Positions 51,813 through 60,667 of a stretch of DNA of 64,000 nt are shown piece by piece; positions within the stretch are counted from its first letter, which is position 1; the number at the start of each line of letters is the position of its first letter. Origin of the DNA: Zhengella sedimenti (GTDB taxonomy: Bacteria; Pseudomonadota; Alphaproteobacteria; Rhizobiales; Rhizobiaceae); assembly GCF_046506625.1 (NCBI RefSeq), contig NZ_JBKFFP010000002.1, positions 372,001-436,000 of the forward strand, in the 5' to 3' direction. A program made the position numbers and the translations under genes. Under the pieces are notes generated by a model. The model had not been told where the DNA came from, searched no databases, and worked only from the letters and a program-made list of their open reading frames with translations.

Positions 51813-52217
51813 GTGGAAAAGACGAAGATCGACAAAAGCGAAGCGGAATGGCGCGAGACTTTGACGCCGGAACAGTATCACGTCTTGCGGGAACACGGCA
51901 CCGAACGTGCGGGAACGTCACCGCTCAACAGGGAAAAACGGCCGGGAATGTTCCACTGTGCCGGGTGCGGAAAACCGCTGTTCCGCTCGGAGACGAAGTT
52001 CGAATCGGGCACAGGCTGGCCGAGTTTCTATGCACCGGCGGGAGACGACGCGGTCAGCGAGCACGAGGACCGCTCCTGGTTCATGCGCCGCACCGAGGTG
52101 CGCTGCGCCGATTGCGGCGGGCATCTTGGCCACGTCTTCAACGACGGGCCCGCGCCGACCGGCCTGCGCTACTGCATGAATGGCGTGGCGCTCGATTTCG
52201 AACCCGACGGGGATTGA
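51813..52217 (+). CDS. msrB: Peptide-methionine (R)-S-oxide reductase
   Basis: A 134-residue MsrB that repairs R-methionine sulfoxide in oxidised proteins. Zinc site CAGC and CADC, substrate part SGTGWPSFY and the catalytic Cys in LRYCMNGVALDF are all visible. The GTG at 51813 has AGAGGA eight nt upstream and gives the usual N terminus EKTKIDKSEAEWRE. Upstream in-frame codons look noncoding. Confidence 0.96.
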   Translation: MEKTKIDKSEAEWRETLTPEQYHVLREHGTERAGTSPLNREKRPGMFHCAGCGKPLFRSETKFESGTGWPSFYAPAGDDAVSEHEDRSWFMRRTEVRCADCGGHLGHVFNDGPAPTGLRYCMNGVALDFEPDGD

Positions 52218-52233
52218 CCCCTCAACGCCAGCC

Positions 52234-52866
52234 TCAGCCGCCCTGCATCCGCGCGATGTGGGCGGCGTCCACGGCCCTGGCCTCCCTGTAGGCAGGCCTA
52301 TCGCGCAGGCGCGCGGCATAGTCGCGCAGGGCGGGCGTTTCGGGGATCGTGCCGAACTGCAAGCCCCAGTCGACCTGAGACCCGACATAGATGTCGGCAG
52401 CGGTAAACCGGTCACCGCAGACATGGTCGCGGGTTTCGAACAGGGCCGAAAGAACGCCCATGGTGCGTTCATAGGAACCATAACCGAGCCGCCCCTGCAG
52501 TTTGAGGTCGTCACCGGCCGTCCAGCCCATCGACCTGTTGACAACCGCCTGCTCGACCGGACCGGCGGCGAAGAAGGTCCAGCGCAGGTAATCGGCCTTT
52601 TCGGCCTGGCCATGCGGGAGCAAGCCTGCCTCGGGGAAGGCATCGGCCAGATAGAGGCAGATGGCAGCGGCTTCCGTGACCGCATGCCCCTCATGAACGA
52701 TGGCCGGCACCTTGCCCATCGGGTTGACCGCCAGGTATTCGATGGACTTCATGTCGGAGCCGTAATCGAGCACGATCTCGTCATAGGCAGCGCCGGCCTC
52801 GTGCAGCGCCCAGCGGGCGATCTGGCCGCGGCTCATGGGGTTCGTGTAAAAGGTGATCCTGGACAT
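52234..52866 (-). CDS. Glutathione S-transferase family protein
   Basis: A 210-residue GST. Thioredoxin-like N-terminal domain MSRITFYTNPMSRGQIARWALHE with Ser in place to activate GSH and NPMGKVPAIV before the conserved EAAAICLYLAD. The helical C-terminal domain has FTAADIYVGSQVDWGLQFG (N-capping Asp). ATG at 52866 begins the fold. Convergent with msrB, 16 bp apart. Substrate unknown. Confidence 0.94.
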   Translation of the reverse strand: MSRITFYTNPMSRGQIARWALHEAGAAYDEIVLDYGSDMKSIEYLAVNPMGKVPAIVHEGHAVTEAAAICLYLADAFPEAGLLPHGQAEKADYLRWTFFAAGPVEQAVVNRSMGWTAGDDLKLQGRLGYGSYERTMGVLSALFETRDHVCGDRFTAADIYVGSQVDWGLQFGTIPETPALRDYAARLRDRPAYREARAVDAAHIARMQGG

Positions 52867-53101
52867 GGAAGGGGCTCCGGCGGGGTCGGGAGCAAACCCT
52901 GCCGGAGCCGACCGGCGCAATCAAGGCCCCTTGCGCCCGCCACCATGCTTTCACGCCTTGCTTGCCCGGTGCTTGTGCAAGCCGACAGGCCGCACCATGT
53001 TCGAGACCGCCGGTGTTTCCTTCCCGGCCGGATGCCGCTATGCGTCGGGCCGGAAGCACAGCCGGGCTTCGCCGACCGATCAGCCACGCAGCCAGGACCT
53101 C

Positions 53102-55207
53102 ATGACCAAAGTTCGAAACCTTTCCGATCTCACCGCCCCGCACGCGCCGAAACACCCGTCTTGCGATACCCGCCACGGCATCGAACGCAGTGATGACTAC
53201 GCCTGGATGCGGGCGGCGAACTGGCAGGAGATGTTCAAGGATCCGTCCAGGCTGGATGCGGAAATCCGCGCCCACCTGGAAGCGGAAAACGCCTACCAGA
53301 CGGCCTGGATGGCGGACACGCAGTCGCTGCGGGAGAAGCTGTTTGCCGAAATGAAGGGCCGCATCAAGGAAGACGATTCGTCCGTGCCCATGAAGGACGG
53401 TCCTTTCGCCTATGGTTCGTCCTTCGTGACCGGCGGCGAGCAGCCGCGCTTCTTCCGCACCCCGCGCGAGGGCGGCGAACAACAGCTGCTGCTCGACGGC
53501 GACCGGGAAGCCGAGGACAAGGCCTATTTCCGGCTTGCCAGCGCCGATCACTCGCCCGACCATGCCCGGCTTCTGTGGGGCCACGACGACAAGGGCTCGG
53601 AATTCTACACGCTGACGGTGCGCGATCTGGCGACCGGCGAGGACCTGCCCGACCGGGTCGAGGACACCGGCGGCAGCGGCACGTGGGATTCACGGTCCGC
53701 CGGCTTTTTCTATTCGCACCTGGATGAAAGCCATCGCCCCTCGAAGCTGCTTTACCACCGTATCGGCACCGACGCCAAAGAGGACAGGCTGGTCTACGAG
53801 GAGACGGATCCGGGCTTCTTCATGGGTTGCGGCGGCACCCGCGACAACCGCCATATCCTGATCTCGATCCATGACCACGAGACCTCGGAATACCGCATCC
53901 TGCCGGCCGACGGCTCGTCCTTCGAGCCGAGGCTGGTGGCCACCCGCAAGGCCGGCCTGCAATACGACCTGGAGGAAGGCGGCGACATCTTCTTCATCCT
54001 GACCAATGCGGACGGCGCCAAGGATTTCAAGATCATGACGGCACCGGCGGACAATCCGGTTCCGGAAAACTGGGTCGAACTGGTGCCGCATGAGCCGGGC
54101 CGGCTGATCCTCTCCATCATGGGCTTTGCTCGCCATCTCGTGCGGCTGGAACGCAAGGACGGCCTGCCGCGCATCGTCATCCGCGAGCGCGCCAGCGGGG
54201 CCGAACACGCCATCGCCTTCGACGAGGAAGCCTATTCGCTGGGACTGATCGGCTCGCTGGAATACGACACGGATGTCATCCGCTTCACCTATTCCTCGAT
54301 GACCACACCGTCGCAGGTGTTCGACTACGACATGGCGACGCGCGAGCGCGTGCTCCTGAAAACCCAGGAGGTTCCTTCGGGCCATGATGCCGACGCCTAT
54401 GTGACGCGGCGGATCCATGCGCCCGCGCCGGACGGCGAAAGCGTGCCGGTCTCGCTGCTCTACCGCAAGGACACGGCGCTCGACGGAACCGCGCCCTGCC
54501 TTCTCTACGGCTACGGCTCCTATGGCATCACCATTCCCGCCTCCTTCAACACCAATTGCCTGAGCCTGGTTGATCGCGGCTTCGTCTATGCCATTGCCCA
54601 TATCCGGGGCGGCAAGGACAAGGGCTATCACTGGTACGAGGAGGGCAAGCGGGAGAAGAAGACCAATACCTTCACCGACTTCATCGCCGCGGCACGCCAC
54701 CTGGTGGCCGAGGGCTTCACCGCGCATGACCGGATCGTGGCGCAGGGCGGTTCGGCGGGCGGAATGCTGATGGGCGCGGTGGCCAACATGGCGCCGGCCG
54801 ATTTCGGCGCCATCGTGGCAGAAGTTCCCTTCGTGGACGTTCTCAACACGATGCTGGACGACACGCTGCCGCTGACCCCGCCGGAATGGCCGGAGTGGGG
54901 CAATCCGATCACCTCGCCGGCCGATTACGCGACGATTGCCGCCTACAGCCCCTATGACAATGTCGCCGCCCTGCCCTATCCGCCGGTCCTTGCGGTTGCC
55001 GGCCTGACCGATCCGCGCGTGACCTACTGGGAGCCGGCGAAATGGGTGGCGAAGTTGCGCGAATTTTCCATCTCGGGCAATCCCGTGCTGTTCCGCATCA
55101 ACATGGATGCCGGCCATGCAGGCGCCTCGGGGCGGTTCTCGCGGCTGGAGGAGATCGCCTATACCTATGCCTTCGCCCTGAAGGTGACGGGCAAGGCGGA
55201 TGACTGA
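53102..55207 (+). CDS. ptrB: Oligopeptidase B (S9 family serine peptidase)
   Basis: A 701-residue cytosolic peptidase that cuts short peptides after Lys/Arg. An N-terminal beta-propeller (about 80-420) covers an alpha/beta hydrolase domain. Catalytic Ser is in AQGGSAGGMLMG (about 555), Asp in VAGLTDPRVTYWEPAKW, and His in DAGHAGASGR (about 677). AGGA lies seven nt before the ATG at 53102. Its 3' end overlaps the next membrane protein gene by 8 bp. Confidence 0.96.
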   Translation: MTKVRNLSDLTAPHAPKHPSCDTRHGIERSDDYAWMRAANWQEMFKDPSRLDAEIRAHLEAENAYQTAWMADTQSLREKLFAEMKGRIKEDDSSVPMKDGPFAYGSSFVTGGEQPRFFRTPREGGEQQLLLDGDREAEDKAYFRLASADHSPDHARLLWGHDDKGSEFYTLTVRDLATGEDLPDRVEDTGGSGTWDSRSAGFFYSHLDESHRPSKLLYHRIGTDAKEDRLVYEETDPGFFMGCGGTRDNRHILISIHDHETSEYRILPADGSSFEPRLVATRKAGLQYDLEEGGDIFFILTNADGAKDFKIMTAPADNPVPENWVELVPHEPGRLILSIMGFARHLVRLERKDGLPRIVIRERASGAEHAIAFDEEAYSLGLIGSLEYDTDVIRFTYSSMTTPSQVFDYDMATRERVLLKTQEVPSGHDADAYVTRRIHAPAPDGESVPVSLLYRKDTALDGTAPCLLYGYGSYGITIPASFNTNCLSLVDRGFVYAIAHIRGGKDKGYHWYEEGKREKKTNTFTDFIAAARHLVAEGFTAHDRIVAQGGSAGGMLMGAVANMAPADFGAIVAEVPFVDVLNTMLDDTLPLTPPEWPEWGNPITSPADYATIAAYSPYDNVAALPYPPVLAVAGLTDPRVTYWEPAKWVAKLREFSISGNPVLFRINMDAGHAGASGRFSRLEEIAYTYAFALKVTGKADD

Positions 55208-55658
55208 CCCCATGCTGGCCGGGGAAGCGGGCCTGGCCGGCATGTTCATCTCCGCCTTCACCTCGGCCACGCTGCTGCCTGGCACCTCGGAAGGGGTGCT
55301 TGCCGCCCTTCTCGCGGCGGGCTTGGTTCCCGTGCTCACCGTCGTGGCCGTCGCCTCGGCGGGCAACGTTCTCGGATCCTGCGTCAACTGGTGGCTGGGC
55401 CGGCAGGCCGGACGTCTTGCACAGGTGCAACCGGCGGGCGGCGCGCCGTCAAGGCTGGAGCGGGCACAGGCCTGGTATGGCCGCTATGGCTACTGGTCGC
55501 TGCTGGCGTCCTGGGTTCCGGTCGTCGGCGACCCGCTGACGCTCGTCGCCGGCGCGATGCGCGAACCCTTCTGGCGCTTCCTTGCCATCGTCAGCCTTGC
55601 AAAGTCCGCGCGCTATATCGCGGTCGCGGCGGGCGTCAGCGCGCTTCTGCCGGCCTGA
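55200..55658 (+). CDS. DedA/YqaA-family small membrane protein
   Basis: A 152-residue polytopic protein with about four TM segments. FISAFTSATLLPGTSEGVL and AGNVLGSCVNWWLGRQAGR are typical of YqaA-type members of the DedA/SNARE-associated family; WYGRYGYWSLLASWVPVVGDPLTLVAG is the conserved later part. The family takes part in membrane homeostasis and lipid flipping, but this subgroup is not characterised. Begins inside ptrB (8-bp overlap). Confidence 0.9.
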   Translation: MTDPMLAGEAGLAGMFISAFTSATLLPGTSEGVLAALLAAGLVPVLTVVAVASAGNVLGSCVNWWLGRQAGRLAQVQPAGGAPSRLERAQAWYGRYGYWSLLASWVPVVGDPLTLVAGAMREPFWRFLAIVSLAKSARYIAVAAGVSALLPA

Positions 55659-55665
55659 ACGTCTC

Positions 55666-56574
55666 TCAGCTTCCCGAATCCGGAAGTGCCTTCAGATAGG
55701 CGGCGATGGCCTCGCGGTCCGAGGCGGGCAGTTTGGCCATGTTTTCCTGAACAGCCACCATGGTCCCGCCGACGCTGTCGAAATCCGGCGTGAAGCCGCT
55801 TTCCAGATAATAGGCGATGTCCTTCGCGGACCATGAGCCGATGCCGGAGGGTGAAATGTCAGGCACCTTTCCCTCCCCTTCGGCGGCCGGGCCGCCCTTC
55901 AGCCAGCGGCTGTAGTCGAGTCCTCCGAGTGCATTGCGCGGGGTATGGCATTCGCCGCAATGGCCCGGTCCCTCGACGAGATATTGCCCGCGGCGAAGCT
56001 GGTCGTCCGCACCGGCGGGCAGGGTCACGACAGGCGCGTCGTGCATGAAGAGCCACTTCCATACACCGAGCGTCCGGCGGATGCTGAAGGGGAAGGACAC
56101 CTCGTTTGCCGGTGCCCTGTCGGCGACGGGCGGCAATGTCTGCATGTAGGCGAAGAGATCCGCCACGTCGGCGGGCGCCATGCGGGCGTAGGAGGTGTAG
56201 GGAAAGGCCGGATAGAAGTGGGCACCATCGGGCGAGACGCCGCGCATCACGGCATTGGCGAACTGTTCCGGCGTCCAGCCGCCGATCCCGGCCTGCGGAT
56301 CGGGCGAGATGTTCGGCGCGACGAAGGTTCCGAAGCCGGTGGCGAATCGCTGCCCGCCGGCCAGTTCCCGCTTCGCCTCGCCCTTCGCGTCCGCGCGGGC
56401 ATGACAGGAGGCGCAGCCGGCCGCGTTGAAGACCGTTTCACCGGCCTGGGGGTTGCCTTGCGGCAATGCCGCGACCGCGTTGGCCGAGAGCGTGCGCGGC
56501 ATCGTGACGACCCAGAAGACAAGCCCGCCCGACAGGGCCAGAAGCGCCACCAGAAGGACGAGCTTGCGCGTCAT
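55666..56574 (-). CDS. Membrane-anchored diheme cytochrome c
   Basis: A 302-residue protein. An N-terminal anchor (LVLLVALLALSGGLVFWVV) holds two periplasmic cytochrome c domains: heme 1 CASCH (about residue 54-58) and heme 2 CGECH (about 207-211). Met ligands are likely in the usual positions. The layout resembles the diheme cytochrome subunits of alcohol or aldehyde dehydrogenases, but no dehydrogenase gene is near. Follows the cytochrome c' gene by 23 bp and likely shares its transcript. The ccm genes earlier in the window would mature it. Confidence 0.9.
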   Translation of the reverse strand: MTRKLVLLVALLALSGGLVFWVVTMPRTLSANAVAALPQGNPQAGETVFNAAGCASCHARADAKGEAKRELAGGQRFATGFGTFVAPNISPDPQAGIGGWTPEQFANAVMRGVSPDGAHFYPAFPYTSYARMAPADVADLFAYMQTLPPVADRAPANEVSFPFSIRRTLGVWKWLFMHDAPVVTLPAGADDQLRRGQYLVEGPGHCGECHTPRNALGGLDYSRWLKGGPAAEGEGKVPDISPSGIGSWSAKDIAYYLESGFTPDFDSVGGTMVAVQENMAKLPASDREAIAAYLKALPDSGS

Positions 56575-56597
56575 GGATCAATCACCCCTGCCTGGCG

Positions 56598-57047
56598 TCA
56601 CTTCTTGACGCGGAAGCCCTCATGGCAGGACTTGCAATTGGCCAGAACCGGACCCATTGCCGCCTTGAAGGCATCGAGATCGGCCGGGCCGTCCTTTCCG
56701 GAGGCCTGCATGGCGGCCGAAGTGTCGGCCTGGAACTTGGCGAGGGCTTCCTGGAAACCGGCCGCATCTTCCCAGATCTTCGGGGCAGCGGTGGTGTCGG
56801 CACCCATGTCGGAGCCTTCGGGGAAATAGTCGCCATAAGCCTTGGCAACAGCGGCCATGGTGGCGATGGAGGCCTTTGCGACGGCGGGATTGTAGTCCAG
56901 TTCGCCCTTCATCATGGCACCCGCGGTGCCGGCCGAGGCGCCGGTTGCCTGCATGAGTGCCTTGCGGACGGCGATCGGGTCGTCAGCGGCTGTCGCGGCA
57001 GCGGCCGACAGGACAATTGCGGAAAGGGCCAGGGCGATCTTCTTCAT
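56598..57047 (-). CDS. Cytochrome c'
   Basis: A 149-residue protein: signal peptide (about 1-20), a four-helix bundle, and the heme motif CKSCHEGFRVKK at the very C terminus, which is the hallmark of class II cytochrome c'. These bind NO or act in electron transfer; in some bacteria they guard against NO. Pairs with the diheme cytochrome gene downstream. Confidence 0.93.
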   Translation of the reverse strand: MKKIALALSAIVLSAAAATAADDPIAVRKALMQATGASAGTAGAMMKGELDYNPAVAKASIATMAAVAKAYGDYFPEGSDMGADTTAAPKIWEDAAGFQEALAKFQADTSAAMQASGKDGPADLDAFKAAMGPVLANCKSCHEGFRVKK

Positions 57048-57194
57048 CGGTGCAGTCCTCCATTGGGTTCAACCTGCCGGGGCGTTCGGCCGCGGTCACC
57101 CGCCATCTTATGGATTCGTGACGCGCGCGGGATCACGCTTGCGTGAGCGGCTGTACGAGATGATGGAACGCTGCGTTCACCGAACGGCGACATG

Positions 57195-57230
57195 CAAGAA
57201 AAAACCCCGGCGGGAACACCGCCGGGGTCC
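57195..57230 (-). terminator. Rho-independent terminator of sodB
   Basis: A perfect 9-bp stem CCCCGGCGG / CCGCCGGGG with a 5-nt loop, followed on the minus strand by TTTTTTC, 20 bp after the sodB stop. Confidence 0.9.
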
Positions 57231-57247
57231 TGGATGGGGATGCAGGA

Positions 57248-57850
57248 TCAGGCCGAGGCCTTCTCGTACATTTCCAGCACGTAATCCCAGTTGATCAGGC
57301 TGTCCACGAAGGCTTCGAGATATTTCGGGCGGGCATTTCGATAGTCGATGTAGTAGGAATGCTCCCACACGTCGACGCCGAGGATCGGCGATGCGCCATG
57401 GACGAGCGGGTTCTCGCCGTTCGGCGTCTTCATGATCTCCAGCTTGCCGTCCTTGACCGCGACCCAGGCCCAGCCCGAGCCGAACTGGGTGACGCCGGCA
57501 TTGATGAAGTCGGTGCGGAACTTGTCATAACCGCCCAGATCGGAATCGACAGCCTTCTGAAGGGCGCCGGGCAGAGCCTTGCCGCCGCCGTCCTTCTTCA
57601 TCCACTTCCAGAAATGGACGTGGTTGTAGTGCTGGGCGGCATTGTTGAAGAGACCCGGAATCTTGCCGTGGCTCTGGCGGACGACATCCTCCAGCGACAG
57701 GCCGGCCATGCCGGCTTCCTCGGCCAGCTTGTTGCCGTTGTCGACATAGGCCTTGTGGTGCTTGTCGTGATGGTATTCCAGCGTCTCCCGCGACATGTAG
57801 GGCGCAAGGGCCTCGTAGTCATACGGCAGGTCGGGAAGTTCGAAAGCCAT
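57248..57850 (-). CDS. sodB: Iron/manganese superoxide dismutase
   Basis: A 200-residue Fe/Mn SOD. Metal ligands lie in YHHDKHHKAYV (His about 26), QHYNHVHFWKWM (His about 75), and DVWEHSYYIDYRN (Asp about 158, His about 162). It converts superoxide to oxygen and peroxide in the cytosol. ATG at 57850 has GAGGAG six nt upstream, better placed than the ATG at 57856. Residues that tell Fe from Mn cannot be judged safely by eye; rhizobial proteins of this type are often labelled Fe. Confidence 0.96.
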   Translation of the reverse strand: MAFELPDLPYDYEALAPYMSRETLEYHHDKHHKAYVDNGNKLAEEAGMAGLSLEDVVRQSHGKIPGLFNNAAQHYNHVHFWKWMKKDGGGKALPGALQKAVDSDLGGYDKFRTDFINAGVTQFGSGWAWVAVKDGKLEIMKTPNGENPLVHGASPILGVDVWEHSYYIDYRNARPKYLEAFVDSLINWDYVLEMYEKASA

Positions 57851-57978
57851 CTTCATCTCCTCTGGCAATGTTGGATTGCGTCTGCCGACAGACATAAGGT
57901 GTCAACGGCTGGCGGCAAGAAACCGTCTGCTTTATTTCCAGAAAAAACCGCCGCTTGCAAATCCGCGGGCGACCGGGA

Positions 57979-58845
57979 TCAGGCGTGCGCCCATTCCCAG
58001 TAGAGATCGCGCGCGGTGCGGGCGACCGGTCCGGCCTGGAGTTCGCGGTCCTCGATGCGGATGACGGGCACGACCTTGGAATGGTTGCCTGTCGAGAAGA
58101 TCTCGTCGGCACCCATGAAGTCCTCGACGGTCAGCGCCTTCTCCGTCACCGTCATGCCCTTTTCGCGCAGCAGCGCGATGGTGCGGGCACGGGTGATGCC
58201 TGAAAGGAAGGTGCCGTTGGGCGCAGGGGTGAAGACCTCGCCGTCGCGGACCATGAAAATGTTCGACGTGCCGGTCTCGGCGACATTGCCCAGCATGTCG
58301 CGCACGAGACAATTGTCGAAGCCGCGATTCCTCGCCTCCAGCACCGCACGGGCATTGTTGGGATAGAGGCAGCCTGCCTTGGCATTGGTCGGCATGCACT
58401 CGACGGTGGGCCGGCGGAACGGCGACACGGTGACGGAGAAGCCGGCCGGCGCGATCATCGGCGTCTCGAACAGGCACAGCGCGAAGCGGGTCGAGTCCGG
58501 ATCGGCGGGCACGCCCATGTAGCCGCCATGCTCCGCCCAGTACATCGGCTTGACATAGATGGCGGTCTTGCCGTCAAAGCGCTTGATCCCCTCCCAGGTC
58601 AGCGCCTCGATCTCGTCGGCGCTCATGGTCGGCTTCATCAGAAGCGCTTCGGCCGAGCGGTTGACGCGCTGGCAGTGCAGGTCGAGATCGGGCGCCACGC
58701 CATCGAACCAGCGCGCGCCGTCGAACACGGTGGAGCCAAGCCACATGGCATGCGTGCGCGGGCCGATCAGCGGCGGATTGCCCTCGTGCCATTCCCCGTC
58801 GACCCAGGTCCATGTGGTGGATTGCGCGGTTGTATCGACTGCCAT
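57979..58845 (-). CDS. ilvE: Branched-chain amino acid aminotransferase
   Basis: A 288-residue class IV PLP aminotransferase for the last step of Leu, Ile and Val synthesis. PLP Lys is in IYVKPMYW (about 143 of fold order), with GTSNIFMVRDG and LSGITRARTIALL marking the class. The ATG at 58845 gives the family N terminus; a long open frame further upstream is not used. Alternative D-amino acid aminotransferase activity cannot be ruled out from sequence. Confidence 0.92.
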   Translation of the reverse strand: MAVDTTAQSTTWTWVDGEWHEGNPPLIGPRTHAMWLGSTVFDGARWFDGVAPDLDLHCQRVNRSAEALLMKPTMSADEIEALTWEGIKRFDGKTAIYVKPMYWAEHGGYMGVPADPDSTRFALCLFETPMIAPAGFSVTVSPFRRPTVECMPTNAKAGCLYPNNARAVLEARNRGFDNCLVRDMLGNVAETGTSNIFMVRDGEVFTPAPNGTFLSGITRARTIALLREKGMTVTEKALTVEDFMGADEIFSTGNHSKVVPVIRIEDRELQAGPVARTARDLYWEWAHA

Positions 58846-59008
58846 GATGAATGCCCGTCCTTTTTTGCTGCTTGTTCGAACCGGCGCCATCGAAAGCCCA
58901 AACGCATGGTGCGTCAATCCTCCGGTTGCGGGAAACGGTCCCGTTTCCACCCATTCCCCTTGACGTTCGCCGCCGGTGCGCCGGATAGTCGCGGCACTGG
59001 AGGGACCC

Positions 59009-59671
59009 ATGTCGCGCAAAGCCTTTGTCTTCGACGCCTATGGCACGCTGTTCGACGTTCATGCGGCCGTGCGCCGGCATGCCGGCGAAGCCGGACCGGA
59101 CGGACAGGCCCTGTCGGAAATCTGGCGTGCCAAGCAGCTCGAATATTCCTGGATCCGTGCGATGACCGGCACTTACAGGGACTTCTGGCAATTGACGGAA
59201 GAGGCGCTCGATTTCGCCTTCCGCAAGGTGCCGAGCGTCGATCCCGGACTGCGCCAGAACCTGCTCGACGCCTATTGGAAGCTCGATTGCTACCCGGAGG
59301 TTCCCGGCGTGCTGAAGGCGCTGAAGGACCGGGGCGCGCGCCTCGCCATCCTGTCCAACGGCTCGCCGGCCATGCTGGACGCCGCGGTCCGGTCGTCGGG
59401 CCTCGACCTCATTCTAGACGACGTGTTTTCCGTGGACCCGCTGCGCACGTTCAAGACAAGGCCCGAGGTCTACGATCTCATCACGGCCAATTGGAAGCTC
59501 TATCCGGACTCGGTTTCCTTCCAGTCTTCCAACCGCTGGGACATCGCCGGGGCGGCGCATTTCGGCTTCCACACCGTGTGGATCAACCGGACAGGGCAGC
59601 CCGACGAATATGCTGACATGCCGGCGCGCCTGATCCTGCCGTCGCTCGACGGTCTTGTCACGGCGATGTGA
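59009..59671 (+). CDS. Haloacid dehalogenase, type II
   Basis: A 220-residue HAD-fold L-2-haloacid dehalogenase. Nucleophile Asp is in VFDAYGTLFDV (about residue 8), Ser in ILSNGSP, and the lower-loop residues in FKTRPEVYD and SSNRWDIAGA are those of the dehII group. It would hydrolyse short-chain 2-halo acids, but many such proteins act on other substrates. GGAGG precedes the ATG. Divergent from ilvE. Confidence 0.94.
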   Translation: MSRKAFVFDAYGTLFDVHAAVRRHAGEAGPDGQALSEIWRAKQLEYSWIRAMTGTYRDFWQLTEEALDFAFRKVPSVDPGLRQNLLDAYWKLDCYPEVPGVLKALKDRGARLAILSNGSPAMLDAAVRSSGLDLILDDVFSVDPLRTFKTRPEVYDLITANWKLYPDSVSFQSSNRWDIAGAAHFGFHTVWINRTGQPDEYADMPARLILPSLDGLVTAM

Positions 59672-59719
59672 CTACCGGAAGCGGCGCGTCCCTGCTAGGC
59701 AGGGGACAAGGCCGTCAAC

Positions 59720-59786
59720 CGGCGGTTCCGGTGTCCACATTATGGCCCGAATCGACTGGGCATGGATGCCCGGACCGGAACCGCCG
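59720..59786. repeat. 13-bp inverted repeat in the leader before the L,D-transpeptidase
   Basis: CGGCGGTTCCGGT (59720-59732) and its exact complement ACCGGAACCGCCG (59774-59786), 41 bp apart, end 41 bp before the transpeptidase start. It could be a long hairpin, a terminator of the dehalogenase transcript, or an operator. Confidence 0.5.
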
Positions 59787-59827
59787 CCCCATGAGCGGCG
59801 TTCAAGGACGGAATCAAAGCGGAGACC

Positions 59828-60592
59828 ATGCCCCCCATGAACCGAATCCACGCCACCTTTTCGCGGCGGCAAATCCTCACCGGAGCCGGCGCCCTTGCGG
59901 CGACGGCGCTTGCCGGATGTTCGAGCACACGCAAGTCGGCCAGGGCCGTGGAACCCGTGGCCCCGCCGCCACCGCCCGGGCCGGTTCTCGGACTTGCCGA
60001 TCCGGCTCTCATGTATGCACCGGTCGTCGACAACGGCTTCAAGGTGCCCGGCGTGCCGTGGCAGAAGGTGCCGCGCAAGTATCACCGCCAGCTTGTCCCC
60101 AACATCACCGGCGAACCGGCCGGGACGCTGGTCGTCGACACGAACAACCACTTCGTCTACTTCACCCAGGCCGACGGCCAGGCGATGCGCTATGGCGTGG
60201 GCCTGGGACGCGAAGGTTTCGAATGGACCGGTCGTGGCTATATCGAGCGCAAGGCGGTCTGGCCGAAATGGCATCCGCCGGAAGAAATGATCGAGCGCGA
60301 GCCGGAACTGGAAAAGTACCGCACCACCTATGACCGCGAAAACGATGTCTGGCTGGGCGGCATGGAGGGAGGGCCGATGAACCCGCTGGGCGCGCGCGCC
60401 CTCTATATCTACGAGGACGGCAAGGACACGCTCTACCGCCTGCACGGCTCGCCGGAATGGTGGTCGATCGGCAAGAATGTCTCTTCGGGCTGTGTGCGGC
60501 TGATGAACCAGGACATCATCGACCTGCACAACCGTGTGCCCGAACAGACGCCGGTCGTGGTGACGGGAAACCTGTCCGGGCCGGTGGCCTGA
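59828..60592 (+). CDS. L,D-transpeptidase (YkuD) with Tat/lipoprotein signal
   Basis: A 254-residue L,D-transpeptidase. The N terminus has twin arginines (SRRQILTG), a hydrophobic core and a lipobox LAGC (Cys about 34), so it should be folded before export and lipid-anchored. The YkuD domain (about 95-250) has the active site HGSPEWWSIGKNVSSGCVRL, with catalytic Cys in SSGCVRL (about 225). It makes 3-3 peptidoglycan links or attaches proteins to the wall. Ends in front of a terminator. Confidence 0.94.
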   Translation: MPPMNRIHATFSRRQILTGAGALAATALAGCSSTRKSARAVEPVAPPPPPGPVLGLADPALMYAPVVDNGFKVPGVPWQKVPRKYHRQLVPNITGEPAGTLVVDTNNHFVYFTQADGQAMRYGVGLGREGFEWTGRGYIERKAVWPKWHPPEEMIEREPELEKYRTTYDRENDVWLGGMEGGPMNPLGARALYIYEDGKDTLYRLHGSPEWWSIGKNVSSGCVRLMNQDIIDLHNRVPEQTPVVVTGNLSGPVA

Positions 60593-60620
60593 CCTCGCCG
60601 CCAAGACGAGAGCGCGAAAC

Positions 60621-60646
60621 AGCCGGCCCGCGTGGCCGGCTTTTTC
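60621..60646 (+). terminator. Rho-independent terminator after the L,D-transpeptidase
   Basis: AGCCGGCC / GGCCGGCT stem, 5-nt loop, followed by TTTTTC, 29 bp past the stop. Confidence 0.88.
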
Positions 60647-60667
60647 ACGGGTTGCGGCGCGGCGGCA

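Noticed and set aside
57205..57227. The GC-rich hairpin after sodB as a possible regulatory RNA
   Set aside because: A perfect stem followed by six T on the sodB strand is best explained as an ordinary terminator.
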